From JAYFNU01 sp034933305 (GTDB lineage: Bacteria; Bacillota; Clostridia; Oscillospirales; Ruminococcaceae), in contig JAYFNU010000003.1 in the NCBI GenBank assembly GCA_034933305.1, forward strand, positions 62,001 through 126,000: 64,000 nucleotides of DNA, given 5' to 3'. The translations under genes were made by a program, and so were the position numbers. Shown one piece after another: positions 33,130-41,722 of the stretch. The notes beneath the pieces are model-generated. The model ran no database searches. It was not told where the DNA came from and saw only the letters and a program-made list of their open reading frames with translations. How positions within the stretch are numbered: position 1 is the stretch's first letter; every line of letters starts with the position of its first letter.

Positions 33130-33318
33130 ATGGGATTGTTTGCAAAGAAGACGATCGTCAGGGTGAAATGCCTCGGCGTGCGCGCGGGAGAGCAGCCGAA
33201 GGCCGTCAACAACACGATCTACTGCCTGCTGCTGGAATACAGCGACGGCACGCGGGGCGTTGTGGACTGCGACGCGAAAAGCGTCGCGCAGTATGTGCAG
33301 TATCTGAAGATGGACTGA
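33130..33318 (+). CDS. Small hypothetical protein, DUF-like beta domain
   Basis: A 62-residue basic-to-neutral protein without signal peptide. It starts MGLFAKKTIVRVKCLGVRAG, continues with a central YCLLLEYSDGTRGVVDCDAKS and ends AQYVQYLKMD. The alternating hydrophobic pattern suggests a small beta-sheet domain. RBS AGAGGAAAAA lies in the 23-base gap after the previous gene. I do not recognise the family. It ends the Sir2 operon and is followed directly by a terminator. Confidence 0.65.
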   Translation: MGLFAKKTIVRVKCLGVRAGEQPKAVNNTIYCLLLEYSDGTRGVVDCDAKSVAQYVQYLKMD

Positions 33319-33353
33319 AAAAAGGCGCCGCGCGGATGCGCGGCGCCTTTTTG
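33318..33353. terminator. Bidirectional terminator between Sir2 operon and manganese transporter gene
   Basis: Arms AAAAGGCGCCGCGC and GCGCGGCGCCTTTT (33320-33333 and 33338-33351) enclose a 4-base loop, with A/T runs on both sides for convergent transcription. Confidence 0.9.
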
Positions 33354-33368
33354 TTTTTTGAAGGCCGC

Positions 33369-34229
33369 TCAGGTGAGCAGATTGACGACGAACCCCGTCA
33401 GCAGGCCGGTGAGCAACAGGATGCCGCACAGCGAGAGGTTCTCCCGCGCGTGCTTGTTGCTGCGCAGCAGCACGAGCAACCCGATGCCGGAATTGACCGT
33501 CAGGCCCGCGCACAGCGCGCCGAAGGAGATGGCGCCGTCGGTAAAGAGCTGGGTGAGCAGGATGGACGCGCCGCAGCCGGGGATAAAACCGATGAGCGAG
33601 GCGACGACGGGCCCCAGCAGCGCCTTGCCGGCGAGCAGCGCGGCGAGCGTCTCCTCGCCGATGAGCAGAAGGGCGATGTTGATGACGATGACGGAGCCGA
33701 AAATGAACAGGAAGCTTGTCAGCGTGTGATGCAGCGCCGTGCGCAGGATACCGTGCTCGCAGCACTCGCGGTCGCAGTGGGCGTGCATCTCGTCGTGCGC
33801 CTCAAAATGCTCCTCCTCGGAGGGGCGCTTGTGCAGCGTGTCGATGAGCAGACCCGCGCAGGCGGCGACGACGAATTTTATGCCCAGCAGCGGCAGCGCC
33901 CAGGCGCGCCCCGTGTCGGACGCGAGCAGGATGGGCAGCGCCTCGTCGGACGTCGACATGAAGACCGCGGCGAGCGTGCCGAAGGAGATGATGCGCCCCG
34001 CGAAAAGATCGGCCGCGCTCACGGAAAAGCCGCACTGCGGCACAAGGCCCGCGGCCGCGCCGATGACGGGGTTCCAGCGCCCGTATTTTGACAGCGCCGC
34101 GGTCATTTTATCGCTCGCGCGATGCTCGAGATACTCGATGAACAGATAGGCCGCGAACAGAAACGGCAGCAGCTTGAGGGAATCGATGAGGGCGTCCTTC
34201 AGACAGCCCAGCAGCTCGGCAAATAACAT
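33369..34229 (-). CDS. Putative manganese transporter, 10-segment permease-like
   Basis: A 286-residue membrane protein of the family annotated as putative manganese transporter (arsenic-efflux-like permease). It is built as two mirrored halves: GLVPQCGFSVSAADLFAGRIISFGTL (split as GLVPQCGFSVSAADL and FAGRIISFGTL, about 63-88) and GFIPGCGASILLTQLFTDGAISFGAL (split as GFIPGCGASILLTQL and FTDGAISFGAL, about 213-238). A His/Glu/Cys-rich loop (EEEHFEAHDEMHAHCDRE, about 141-158, then CCEHG) could bind metal. Start ATG 34229 behind AAGGAG. A longer frame begins upstream of the promoter and is rejected. Confidence 0.83.
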   Translation of the reverse strand: MLFAELLGCLKDALIDSLKLLPFLFAAYLFIEYLEHRASDKMTAALSKYGRWNPVIGAAAGLVPQCGFSVSAADLFAGRIISFGTLAAVFMSTSDEALPILLASDTGRAWALPLLGIKFVVAACAGLLIDTLHKRPSEEEHFEAHDEMHAHCDRECCEHGILRTALHHTLTSFLFIFGSVIVINIALLLIGEETLAALLAGKALLGPVVASLIGFIPGCGASILLTQLFTDGAISFGALCAGLTVNSGIGLLVLLRSNKHARENLSLCGILLLTGLLTGFVVNLLT

Positions 34230-34274
34230 GAAAACTCCTTGATGGTGTAAAGAATACGTCTTTAGTATATTTTC

Positions 34275-34303
34275 ATTATACACTGCTTTGTCCAGCCGCA
34301 CAA
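34275..34303 (-). promoter_or_regulatory. Promoter of the manganese transporter gene
   Basis: Minus strand TTGTGC (34303-34298), 17-base spacer, perfect TATAAT (34280-34275). It lies back to back with the divergent hydrolase promoter, 26 bases between the two -35 boxes. Confidence 0.7.
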
Positions 34304-34329
34304 TGTTAATTTGCGCGCGCGGGCCGCGA

Positions 34330-34358
34330 TTGACCGGGACGGACAGGGATAGTATAAT
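34330..34358 (+). promoter_or_regulatory. Promoter of the hydrolase / ABC-F operon
   Basis: TTGACC (34330-34335), exact 17-base spacer, perfect TATAAT (34353-34358). RBS AAAGGAG follows ahead of ATG 34394. Confidence 0.8.
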
Positions 34359-34393
34359 AAAGACAAATCCAATTTGATAAAGGAGATACGGTC

Positions 34394-35338
34394 ATGGCTG
34401 TCACGGAAAAGAACGGTACGTTCCTGTCGGGCGACGGAAAAACGCAGATCTACTACAGGCAGTGGACCGACGATGCGGCCGCGCCGCGCGCGATCCTGCA
34501 GCTCGCACACGGCATGGCGGAATATATCGGGCGCTACGCGGCGTTTGCGCAGTATATGGCGCGCAACGGCTTCGTCGTCTTCGGCAGTGACCATCTCGGC
34601 CACGGCGAGACCGCGAAGCATGCCGGCGGCGAAAAGGGCTTTTTCGCCGACAAAGACGGCTGGTCGCTGCTGCCGGACGACGTGCACACGCTGACGATGC
34701 TCGCGAAGAAGGCGTATCCCGGCCTGCCCGTCGTGCTGCTCGGGCACAGCATGGGCTCCTTCATTGTGCGGCTGTACGCCGCGCGCTATTCGAAGGACAT
34801 CGACGCGCTTGTCGTCATGGGCACGAGCGGGCGCAACCCCGCGGGCGGCGCGGGCATATTCCTGATCAACGTGCTGTCGCTGTTCAAGGGCGAGCATCAC
34901 CGCAGCCCCTTCATCAACAACGTCGCTTTCGGCGCCTACCTCAAGCGCATCCCCGACGCGAAGACCCCCTTCGACTGGCTGTCGACCGAGCCGGGCAACG
35001 TCGAGCGCTATGCGGCGGACGACGACTGCGGCTATCTTTTCACGCTGTCCGGCTACCGCGACCTGATGAAGCTGCTGGGCGAGGTCTCGAAAAAGGACTG
35101 GCCCTCAAAGATCCGGGCGGACCTGCCGGTGCTGCTCATCTCGGGCGCGGAGGACCCCGTCGGCAATTACGGCGCCGGCGTGCGCGAGGTGTACGACAGC
35201 CTGAAGGCGGCGGGCATGAAGGACGTGACGCTGCGGCTCATCGAGGGAAAACGCCACGAGATCCTCAACGAGGACAACAAACTCGACACGTACGCCGGGC
35301 TGCTCGCGTGGTGCAAGGACAAAGCAAAAATCAAGTGA
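34394..35338 (+). CDS. Alpha/beta hydrolase, lysophospholipase-like
   Basis: A 314-residue serine hydrolase of the monoacylglycerol lipase/lysophospholipase type (Hydrolase_4). The oxyanion region is LQLAHGMAEYIGRYAAFA (split as LQLAHGMAEY and IGRYAAFA, about 35-52). The nucleophile elbow GHSMGS places Ser near residue 118. The acid is Asp in ISGAEDPVGNYG (about 254), and the catalytic His is in EGKRHEILNE (about 290). There is no signal peptide, so it acts inside the cell or at the membrane. A strong promoter stands before it, and the ABC-F gene begins 13 bases after it. Confidence 0.9.
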   Translation: MAVTEKNGTFLSGDGKTQIYYRQWTDDAAAPRAILQLAHGMAEYIGRYAAFAQYMARNGFVVFGSDHLGHGETAKHAGGEKGFFADKDGWSLLPDDVHTLTMLAKKAYPGLPVVLLGHSMGSFIVRLYAARYSKDIDALVVMGTSGRNPAGGAGIFLINVLSLFKGEHHRSPFINNVAFGAYLKRIPDAKTPFDWLSTEPGNVERYAADDDCGYLFTLSGYRDLMKLLGEVSKKDWPSKIRADLPVLLISGAEDPVGNYGAGVREVYDSLKAAGMKDVTLRLIEGKRHEILNEDNKLDTYAGLLAWCKDKAKIK

Positions 35339-35351
35339 TACGGAGAACCCC

Positions 35352-37229
35352 ATGATCCTCGAAGTCAATTCCGTCGCGGTGTCGTTCGGCGCGAACGAGG
35401 TGCTGCGCGACGTTTCCTTTCAGGTGCACGAAAAAGAGCGCGTCGCGCTCGTCGGCTACAACGGCTGCGGCAAGACGACGCTGCTGAGCGTCGTCACGGG
35501 CGAGCTCGCGGCGTCGTCGGGCAGCTTTGCGCTCAAAAGCAGGGCGACGCTCGGCTATCAGAAGCAGATGTCCTCGCTTGACGCCGCAAAGACGGTCTAT
35601 GAAGAGATGAAATCCGTCAACGACGCCGACGCGCTGCTCGCGCGCATGAAGCGGCTCGAAGCGACGATGGGCGACGACCCCGCGCTCGTCGCCGAATACG
35701 AAGAGGTATCGGCGAAATACGACGCCATCGACGGCTACAACCTCGATTTCAACATTAAAAAGATCCTCAACGGCATGGGCTTTCCGAAGGAAACGCACGA
35801 CAAGCGCGTCGGCGTCCTGTCGGGCGGGGAGCGCACGCGGCTCGCGCTCGCGAAGCTGCTCATCATGAACCCCGATCTGCTCGTGCTCGACGAGCCGACG
35901 AACCACCTCGACATCGATACGCTCGAATGGCTCGAAAGCTTTCTGCTCGGCTACGGCGGGGCGATCCTTGCGGTGTCGCACGACCGCCACTTTCTCGACG
36001 CGGTGCCGACGAAGATCGTCGAGATCCAGAACGGGAAGTCCCGCGTCTACAACGGCAATTTCACGGAGTATCTGCGCCAGAAGGAAGAGAACGAGAGGCG
36101 CGAGCAGGCGGTCTATGAGCGCACCGAGCAGCTCGCCGAGAAGCTGTCCGACTACGTCGACAAAAACCTCGTGCGCGCGTCGACGTCGAACATGGCGAAG
36201 AGCCGCCGCAAGCAGCTCGAGAAGCTCGACCGCACGCCGCCCGAGAATGCGGCGCACGTGAAGATCAAGCTCGCGATCGAGCCGTACGGCGAGCCCTATA
36301 AGGAGGTGCTCACGGCGGCCGACCTGTCCGTCCGGGCGGGCGGGCGCGTCCTCATCGAGCATCTCGACCTGACGGTCCTGCGCGGCGAGCGCCTCGCGAT
36401 CATCGGCGCGAACGGCACGGGCAAGACGACGCTCCTCAAAACGATCCTCGGGAAAAATCCGCCGGCGGCGGGGCGCGTGCGCCTCGGCGGCGGCGTGCGC
36501 ATCGGCTATCTGGAGCAGAATCTGTCCGCGACGCGCTCGCGGAACCCGCTGTACTATATCTGGGATCTTTACCCTTCGATGGATCAGCTCGGCATCCGCA
36601 GCCTTCTCGCGTCGGTGGGGTTCCGCGGCGAGGACGTCTTCAACGACGCGCACGGCCTGTCGGGCGGCGAGCTCGCGCGGCTCAATCTCGCGCGCATCTC
36701 GCTCGAACACCCGAATCTGCTCGTGCTCGACGAGCCGACGAACCATCTCGACATCTATACGAAGGACATTCTTTACGATTCCCTGCGTACATACGCGGGC
36801 ACGATGCTCGTCGTGACGCACGACCGCTATCTCATCGAGTGCATCGACAGCCGCGTGCTCGCGCTTGAGCCCGGCGGCTGGAAGCTGTTTGAGAATTACC
36901 GGCAGTACCGCCAGTGGCGGGAGACAGGCGAGGAGCCTGCGCCGGAGAGAGCGGCGCCGGCCGCGGCGGAAGCGCCCAGGGAGGAATCCTCCGCCAGCCA
37001 GAAGGAGCAGCGCCGCGAGCGCGCAAAGGAGCGCGAGCGGAAGACCGCCCTCGAAAAGCGCATCGCCGAGCTCGAAAGCGACGTCTTCTACATGGAAGAG
37101 GACATGAAAAAGCCCGAGATCACGAGCGACTATATCAAACTGTCCGAGCTATCGGGCAGGCTCGACGCCGCGCGCGACGAGCTGGCGGTCCTTTCCGACG
37201 AATGGCTGGAGAAATTCGCCGACGACTGA
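35352..37229 (+). CDS. ABC-F family ATPase (ribosome-associated)
   Basis: A 625-residue soluble tandem ABC protein without membrane domains. First ATPase: Walker A GYNGCGKT (about 34-41), signature LSGGERTRLALAKLL (about 157-171) and LLVLDEPTNHLDID. A linker of about 80 residues (the P-site tRNA interaction motif region, KSRRKQLEKLDRTPP). Second ATPase: GANGTGKT (about 352-359), LSGGELARLNLARI, LLVLDEPTNHLDIY. A charged C-terminal coiled coil (about 535-620) resembles Uup/YdiF-type ABC-F proteins. Translation-factor or antibiotic-protection roles are both possible in this family. Confidence 0.93.
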   Translation: MILEVNSVAVSFGANEVLRDVSFQVHEKERVALVGYNGCGKTTLLSVVTGELAASSGSFALKSRATLGYQKQMSSLDAAKTVYEEMKSVNDADALLARMKRLEATMGDDPALVAEYEEVSAKYDAIDGYNLDFNIKKILNGMGFPKETHDKRVGVLSGGERTRLALAKLLIMNPDLLVLDEPTNHLDIDTLEWLESFLLGYGGAILAVSHDRHFLDAVPTKIVEIQNGKSRVYNGNFTEYLRQKEENERREQAVYERTEQLAEKLSDYVDKNLVRASTSNMAKSRRKQLEKLDRTPPENAAHVKIKLAIEPYGEPYKEVLTAADLSVRAGGRVLIEHLDLTVLRGERLAIIGANGTGKTTLLKTILGKNPPAAGRVRLGGGVRIGYLEQNLSATRSRNPLYYIWDLYPSMDQLGIRSLLASVGFRGEDVFNDAHGLSGGELARLNLARISLEHPNLLVLDEPTNHLDIYTKDILYDSLRTYAGTMLVVTHDRYLIECIDSRVLALEPGGWKLFENYRQYRQWRETGEEPAPERAAPAAAEAPREESSASQKEQRRERAKERERKTALEKRIAELESDVFYMEEDMKKPEITSDYIKLSELSGRLDAARDELAVLSDEWLEKFADD

Positions 37230-37257
37230 GAAAAGCGGAAAATGAAAGGCGGACGCA

Positions 37258-38016
37258 ATGGGCGGACGATATACAGACGACAACGCCGCGGTCATCGACG
37301 GCTGGGTCGAGCGGGGCTGGGAATGGGGAAAGCCCATCGGCCATGAGACCTACGAAGACGCGCAGCGCGGCGAGTGGTCGATGCTGCTGACGCCGGTGAA
37401 GCCGGTGCCGCGGGAATGGTTTCCGCCGCTCAAAGGCGCGCGCGTGCTGGGCCTTGCGAGCGGCGGCGGGCAGCAGATGCCGGTCTTTGCCGCCTGCGGC
37501 GCGGTCTGCACGGTGCTCGACTATTCCGAAAAGCAGCTCGAGAGCGAGCGGATGGTCGCGGCGCGGGAGGGCTACGCCATCGACATCGTCCGCGCCGATA
37601 TGACGCGGCCCCTGCCCTTCGCGGACGGCAGCTTCGACCTCATCTTCCACCCGGTTTCCAACTGCTATATCGAGGACGTCTGCGCCGTCTGGCGGGAGTG
37701 CTTCCGCTGTCTGAAGAAGGGCGGCGTGCTGCTCGCCGGGCTCGACAACGGCCTCAATATGGTCTATGGCGATACGGAGGACGTCATCGAGTATTCGCTG
37801 CCGTGGAATCCGCTGCGGGATGAAAAGCGGTATGCCGAAAGTCTCGAAAAGGGCTGGGGCATCCAGTTTTCCCACACGATCGAGGAGCAGATCGGCGGCC
37901 AGCTCAACGCCGGCTTCGCGCTCACCGACGTCTACGGGGACACCAACGGGCAGGGAAACCTGCACGACCACAATGTGCCGACTTTCTGGGCCACGCGCGC
38001 GGTAAAGCCGTTGTGA
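37258..38016 (+). CDS. Class I SAM-dependent methyltransferase
   Basis: A 252-residue Rossmann methyltransferase. Motif I is modified, VLGLASGGGQQMPVFAACG (about 63-81). The acidic residue ending strand 2 is in TVLDYSEKQLE (about 85-95), and the motif II region is FDLIFHPVSNCYIED (about 124-138). The first residues (GGRYTDDNAAVIDGWVERGW) are typical of an unnamed Clostridia subfamily. The substrate is unknown. It follows the ABC-F gene by 28 bases behind GGAAAATGAAAGGCGG and precedes the superoxide reductase, so it may share their transcript. Confidence 0.88.
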   Translation: MGGRYTDDNAAVIDGWVERGWEWGKPIGHETYEDAQRGEWSMLLTPVKPVPREWFPPLKGARVLGLASGGGQQMPVFAACGAVCTVLDYSEKQLESERMVAAREGYAIDIVRADMTRPLPFADGSFDLIFHPVSNCYIEDVCAVWRECFRCLKKGGVLLAGLDNGLNMVYGDTEDVIEYSLPWNPLRDEKRYAESLEKGWGIQFSHTIEEQIGGQLNAGFALTDVYGDTNGQGNLHDHNVPTFWATRAVKPL

Positions 38017-38076
38017 CGCGCCTGTGCGCGGCGGACCGGAAGGAGATATATGAAGAGAATTCAGGAGGTCAAACCC

Positions 38077-38460
38077 ATGAGCGAAAACCGGTTTTATGTC
38101 TGTAAGCACTGCGGAAACCTTGTCGGCATGATCCGCAATTCCGGCGTGCCGATCATCTGCTGCGGCGAGCCGATGACGGAGCTGGTGCCCGGCAGCGTCG
38201 ACGCGAGCCTCGAAAAGCACGTGCCGGTCGTCACCGTCGAGGGCAACGGCGTCGCGGTCACCGTGGGCTCCGTGCCGCATCCGATGACGGAAGAGCATTA
38301 CATCGAATGGATCTATCTGCAGACCGAGCGCGGCGGCCAGCGCAAGACGCTCACGCCGAGCGACGCCCCGTCCGCGGCGTTCACCCTCAACGGCGACCGC
38401 CCGGTCGCTGCCTTTGCCTACTGCAATCTGCACGGGCTGTGGAAGACGGACATCAAATAA
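38077..38460 (+). CDS. Desulfoferrodoxin / superoxide reductase
   Basis: A 127-residue iron protein that reduces superoxide to peroxide in anaerobes. Center I (desulforedoxin-like) has the four Cys in FYVCKHCGN (about 6-14) and ICCGEPM (about 29-35). Center II has His in LEKHVPV, VPHPMTEEHYIEWIY and the Cys/His pair in YCNLHGLW (about 116-123). ATG 38077 with CAGGAGGTC gives the family-typical N-terminus. An in-frame ATG at 38050 has its own AAGGAG at a short 4-base distance, adding nine residues if used. It points to life under low oxygen with transient exposure. Confidence 0.93.
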   Translation: MSENRFYVCKHCGNLVGMIRNSGVPIICCGEPMTELVPGSVDASLEKHVPVVTVEGNGVAVTVGSVPHPMTEEHYIEWIYLQTERGGQRKTLTPSDAPSAAFTLNGDRPVAAFAYCNLHGLWKTDIK

Positions 38461-38478
38461 CGAAGCGAACAGCACAGA

Positions 38479-38527
38479 ACGCCCGCCGGAAGGAGCAGAC
38501 AGCTCCCTCCGGCGGGCGTTTTTTTGC
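38479..38527. terminator. Bidirectional terminator between superoxide reductase and ridA
   Basis: AACGCCCGCCGGA (38479-38491) pairs with TCCGGCGGGCGTT (38508-38520), with an inner AGGAGC/GCTCC extension and a T7 tail. It serves the superoxide reductase gene and probably the leftward ridA gene. Confidence 0.85.
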
Positions 38528-38539
38528 CGGGAATTGCGT

Positions 38540-38917
38540 CTATTCGACTTTTGCGGCGATGGCCTCGATCTCGCACAGCGCGCCCTTCGGGAGCGCCTTG
38601 ACGGCGACGCAGCTGCGCGCCGGGCAGCGGGGCAGGTACTGGGCGTAGACGGCGTTGAAGGCCGCGAAATCCGCCATGTCCGCGAGGAAACAGGTCGTCT
38701 TGAGGACGTGCAAAGCGTCGCTGCCGCCCGCTTCGAGCACCGCGAGCAGATTCTGCAGCGCGCGGTGCGCCTGCGCGGTCACGTCGCCGCTCTCCATCGC
38801 GCCCGTCGCGGGGTCGGCGGGGATCTGTCCGGAAGTGAAGACGAGCTTTTCAAAGGACCATGCCTGCGCGTAGGGGCCGATGGCGGCGGGCGCTTTGTTT
38901 GTGTTGATCTTTTCCAT
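38540..38917 (-). CDS. ridA: RidA family enamine/imine deaminase
   Basis: A 125-residue RidA/YjgF protein that hydrolyses reactive enamines and imines such as 2-aminoacrylate. Family marks are IGPYAQAW (residues about 12-19), VFTSGQIPADPATG, Asn in ALQNLLAVLEAGG, the catalytic Arg in CPARSCVAVKALPKGALCEIE (split as CPARSCVAVKA and LPKGALCEIE, about 98-118) and the closing Glu. ATG 38917 follows GGAGGAG. It is the last gene of the leftward run that includes serine dehydratase, which generates 2-aminoacrylate. This gives it an obvious protective role. Confidence 0.94.
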   Translation of the reverse strand: MEKINTNKAPAAIGPYAQAWSFEKLVFTSGQIPADPATGAMESGDVTAQAHRALQNLLAVLEAGGSDALHVLKTTCFLADMADFAAFNAVYAQYLPRCPARSCVAVKALPKGALCEIEAIAAKVE

Positions 38918-38957
38918 AATTTCATTCTCCTCCTTCGAAGTCGAACCGTCCGGGCGC

Positions 38958-40181
38958 TCAGAAAGCGAAATTGCCGTCGACAAAGACGGGGACTTCGCTG
39001 CCGTCCTGCCGGATGCCGGTGATGGATAAGTCGGGCGTGCCGACCATAAAGTCGATATGGATGTCCGAGTCGTTGATGCCGCGCGCCTCGTATTCCTCGC
39101 GCGGGGCGGCGTCGGTGTCGGTGAAGCTCGCGATGGCGGAGCCGAAGGCGATGTGGCACGACGCGTTCTCATCGAACAGCGTGTCGTAGAAGAGGATGCC
39201 CTGGTTCGAGATGGGCGAGTCGTAGGGGACGAGCGCGACCTCGCCGAGATAGCAGGAGCCCTCGTCGAGATAGACGTTGCCGCGCAGGATGTCCTCGCCG
39301 ACGTCCGCCTTGACGTCGACGATCTTCCCGTCGCGCAGCGTCATGCGGAAGCGGTCGATGAGCGCGCCGCCGATGACGAGCGGCATCGACGCGAAGACGA
39401 CGCCGTTCGCGCCGTATTTTTTGGGCGGGCAAAAGACCTCTTCCGTGGGCATGTTGACGCTCACGGGGATGCCGTCCTTGGTGATCTCGGCGCCGCCCGA
39501 CCACTTGTGCCCCGCGGCGAGTTCGACCGTGAGATCCGTGCCGAGCGCGTTCTTATAGCGCAGCGCCTTGAAATTGTACGCGGTGAGGGCGGCGGCGCGC
39601 TCGTCGGTCTTGCGGATGTGCGCGTTCCAGTCGGCCTCGGCGTCGCCGTCCGCGGTGACATAGACTGTTTTGAGGATCGCCTCCCACAGCGCAGAGAGCG
39701 CCTCGCTCTCCGTGCGGTCGGGGAAGACCTTCTTTGCCCACGCAACGGACGGCACGGCCGCGATGCACCACTGCAGCTCGCCGTCCGCCTGCATCGTGCG
39801 GTAGATCTTCATGGCCTTTGCGCTGGCGGTCTGCCAGCGGCGGATGCGCCCGGTGTCCGCGTTTTTGAGGTTCTCGGGATCGGTCGAGGACAGGAACAGA
39901 AAGGCGGCCTTCTTCTGCGAATAGCTGTCCATGAAGAGCTTCATGTGCTCGGGGACGGCGTCAAAGACGTCGTCGGCCGCTTTTTCATATTTTTCCCGGG
40001 TGAGGAGGTCGTCGCTCCAGTTCATGACGACCTCGCGCGCGCCCTTTTCATAGGCGTACGCCGCGCACAGGCGCACGAACGACGCCGTTTCGACCTGCGC
40101 GCTGATGACAAGATCCTGCCCCTTCTGGACATTGACGCCGACGTCGATGAGCAGCCGGGCGTATTTTTCCTGTTTTGTCAT
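38958..40181 (-). CDS. M29 family aminopeptidase (AmpS/PepS type)
   Basis: A 407-residue metallo-aminopeptidase. N-terminal half GVNVQKGQDLVISAQVE (about 15-31). Catalytic metal ligands fit the family: Glu in NMPTEEVFCPP (about 250), Glu in YLGEVALVP (about 315), His in CHIAFGSA (about 344) and His-x-Asp in SDIHIDFMVG (about 374-383). It releases N-terminal residues from peptides in the cytoplasm. Start ATG 40181 overlaps the SdaAA stop by 4 bases (ATGA). Together with serine dehydratase it suggests peptide-derived serine used as carbon and energy. Confidence 0.9.
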   Translation of the reverse strand: MTKQEKYARLLIDVGVNVQKGQDLVISAQVETASFVRLCAAYAYEKGAREVVMNWSDDLLTREKYEKAADDVFDAVPEHMKLFMDSYSQKKAAFLFLSSTDPENLKNADTGRIRRWQTASAKAMKIYRTMQADGELQWCIAAVPSVAWAKKVFPDRTESEALSALWEAILKTVYVTADGDAEADWNAHIRKTDERAAALTAYNFKALRYKNALGTDLTVELAAGHKWSGGAEITKDGIPVSVNMPTEEVFCPPKKYGANGVVFASMPLVIGGALIDRFRMTLRDGKIVDVKADVGEDILRGNVYLDEGSCYLGEVALVPYDSPISNQGILFYDTLFDENASCHIAFGSAIASFTDTDAAPREEYEARGINDSDIHIDFMVGTPDLSITGIRQDGSEVPVFVDGNFAF

Positions 40182-41047
40182 AGGGACCCTTCTTTCGAAA
40201 AAAGTTGTTTTTTGATCTCTTTTCCCGTTTTGGTCGCCGCGATGCCGCCGAGCGACGTCTCGCGCAGCTCGCAGGGGAGCTGGCGCCCGACGCGGTACAT
40301 CGCTTCGATGACCTCGTCCGCCGGGATGGCGAAGCGCTGTCCCGCGAGCGCCATGTCCGCGCTGATGACGGCGTTGACGGCGCCGCTCGCGTTGCGGAAA
40401 GAGCAGGGGAGCTGCACAAGGCCCGCGACCGGGTCGCAGATGAGCCCCATGCAGTTGGAGAGCGCAATGGAAACGGCCTCGGCGCACATGTCCGGCGCGC
40501 CGCCCGCGAGAAAGACCGCCGCGGCGGCCGCCATGGCCGACGCCGTGCCGCACTCGGCCTGACAGCCGCCCTCGGCGCCGCTGACGGTCGCGTTGCGCGT
40601 GATGATGCCGCCGATGCCGCCCGCGAGGGCGAGCGCCCGCAGCACGTCGTCGTGCGCGTTGCCGAGCCGGTCCGCCGTCTCGATGAGGACCGCCGGCAGG
40701 ATGCCGCACGAGCCGGCGGTGGGCGCCGCGCAGATGAGCCCCATGGACGCGTTGACCTCGCTGCACGACAGTGCGCGCGCCATGACGCGGTTGAGGTAAT
40801 CGCCGGCGAGCGGCGCCGCATAGGCCGCCTGCCGGCAGCTTTCGCCGCTGATGAGATTGCCGTGCGTCGCAAGGCCGCCGCCGAGCGCCCGGGAAGCGCT
40901 GTCGCACATGACGGCGTAGCGCTCGTCGAGCGCGGCGAGAATTTCCTCGACGCTCCTGCCCGTGAGGGCCGCTTCGTCCTCGAGGACGACATCGGGCAGC
41001 GGCTTGTGCGCCGCCGCTTCGAGAAGCATGGCCATATTTTTATACAT
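40178..41047 (-). CDS. sdaAA: L-serine dehydratase, iron-sulfur dependent, alpha subunit
   Basis: A 289-residue catalytic subunit. It converts L-serine to pyruvate and ammonia through a [4Fe-4S] cluster. Conserved segments are SEVNASMGLICAAPTAGSCG (split as SEVNASMGLI and CAAPTAGSCG, about 97-116), ATVSGAEGGCQAECGTASAMA (split as ATVSGAEGGCQ and AECGTASAMA, about 153-173) and NCMGLICDPVAGLVQLPC (about 198-215). These contain the cluster cysteines. It overlaps the beta-subunit gene by 8 bases and the aminopeptidase gene by 4, so the order AB-AA-M29 is translationally coupled. Usual length for the two-subunit Gram-positive enzyme. Confidence 0.95.
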   Translation of the reverse strand: MYKNMAMLLEAAAHKPLPDVVLEDEAALTGRSVEEILAALDERYAVMCDSASRALGGGLATHGNLISGESCRQAAYAAPLAGDYLNRVMARALSCSEVNASMGLICAAPTAGSCGILPAVLIETADRLGNAHDDVLRALALAGGIGGIITRNATVSGAEGGCQAECGTASAMAAAAAVFLAGGAPDMCAEAVSIALSNCMGLICDPVAGLVQLPCSFRNASGAVNAVISADMALAGQRFAIPADEVIEAMYRVGRQLPCELRETSLGGIAATKTGKEIKKQLFSKEGSL

Positions 41048-41720
41048 GCGCGTCCTCCCGGTCGAGATCGACCGCCGTCACGCCGATGACGTTGGGCAGC
41101 GCGGCGAGCCGCGCGAGAAGATCCGCGGGCAGCGCGTCGTCCGTCTCGATGACGGTCGTCGCGACGTCGCCTCTGCCCTCGCGCGACAGCCGCATGACGC
41201 CGATGTTGATGCCGCGCGCCGCGAGCAGCGTTGTGATGTCCCCGATGACGCCGGGCCTGTCGTGCTGGCGCACGATGAGCGTCGGCAGCTCGCAGGAGGC
41301 GTCCACCGCCGTGCCGTCGATGTCCGTCACGCGGATGCGCCCGCCGCCGATGCTGCTGCCGGTCACGGAGAAACGCGCGTCCCCGCAAAAAAACGTGATG
41401 CGGCAGGTATTCTCGTGGACCTCGCCGAGATCCGCTTCGCAGAACGAATAGCGAAGGCCGCGCGCGTCCGCGAGCGCGAAGGAGTCCCGGATGCGCGTGT
41501 CCGTCGGCAGCAGCCCCAGCACCCCGGCGAGCAGCGCCCTGTCGGTGCCGTGGCCGGCGCCCGTGCGCGCAAAGCTGCCGTGCAGCTCAAAGAGCACGCG
41601 GTCGAAGGGTTTGCCGTAGACGGCGCGCGCCGCGCGGGCGAGGCGCAGCGCCCCGGCCGTGTGGCTGCTGCTCGGGCCGACCATGACGGGGCCCAGCACA
41701 TCGAGGATACTGATGTCCAT
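41040..41720 (-). CDS. sdaAB: L-serine dehydratase, iron-sulfur dependent, beta subunit
   Basis: A 226-residue subunit. The N-terminal SDH-beta domain has DVLGPVMVGPSSSHTAGALR (split as DVLGPVMVGP and SSSHTAGALR, residues 7-26) and GAGHGTDRALLAGVLG (about 54-69). The C-terminal part (about 148-220) is an ACT domain (PTLIVRQHDRPGVIGDITTLL, split as PTLIVRQHDRP and GVIGDITTLL) that in this family binds L-serine. ATG 41720 with GGAGAG is only 2 bases after the DHHW gene stop, placing it in the same leftward operon as the MBOAT and DHHW genes. Confidence 0.95.
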   Translation of the reverse strand: MDISILDVLGPVMVGPSSSHTAGALRLARAARAVYGKPFDRVLFELHGSFARTGAGHGTDRALLAGVLGLLPTDTRIRDSFALADARGLRYSFCEADLGEVHENTCRITFFCGDARFSVTGSSIGGGRIRVTDIDGTAVDASCELPTLIVRQHDRPGVIGDITTLLAARGINIGVMRLSREGRGDVATTVIETDDALPADLLARLAALPNVIGVTAVDLDREDAHV

Positions 41721-41722
41721 AC

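Noticed and set aside
34230..34274. Manganese riboswitch (yybP-ykoY) in the leader of the putative manganese transporter
   Set aside because: The leader from the identified promoter is only about 40 bases, too short for the aptamer.
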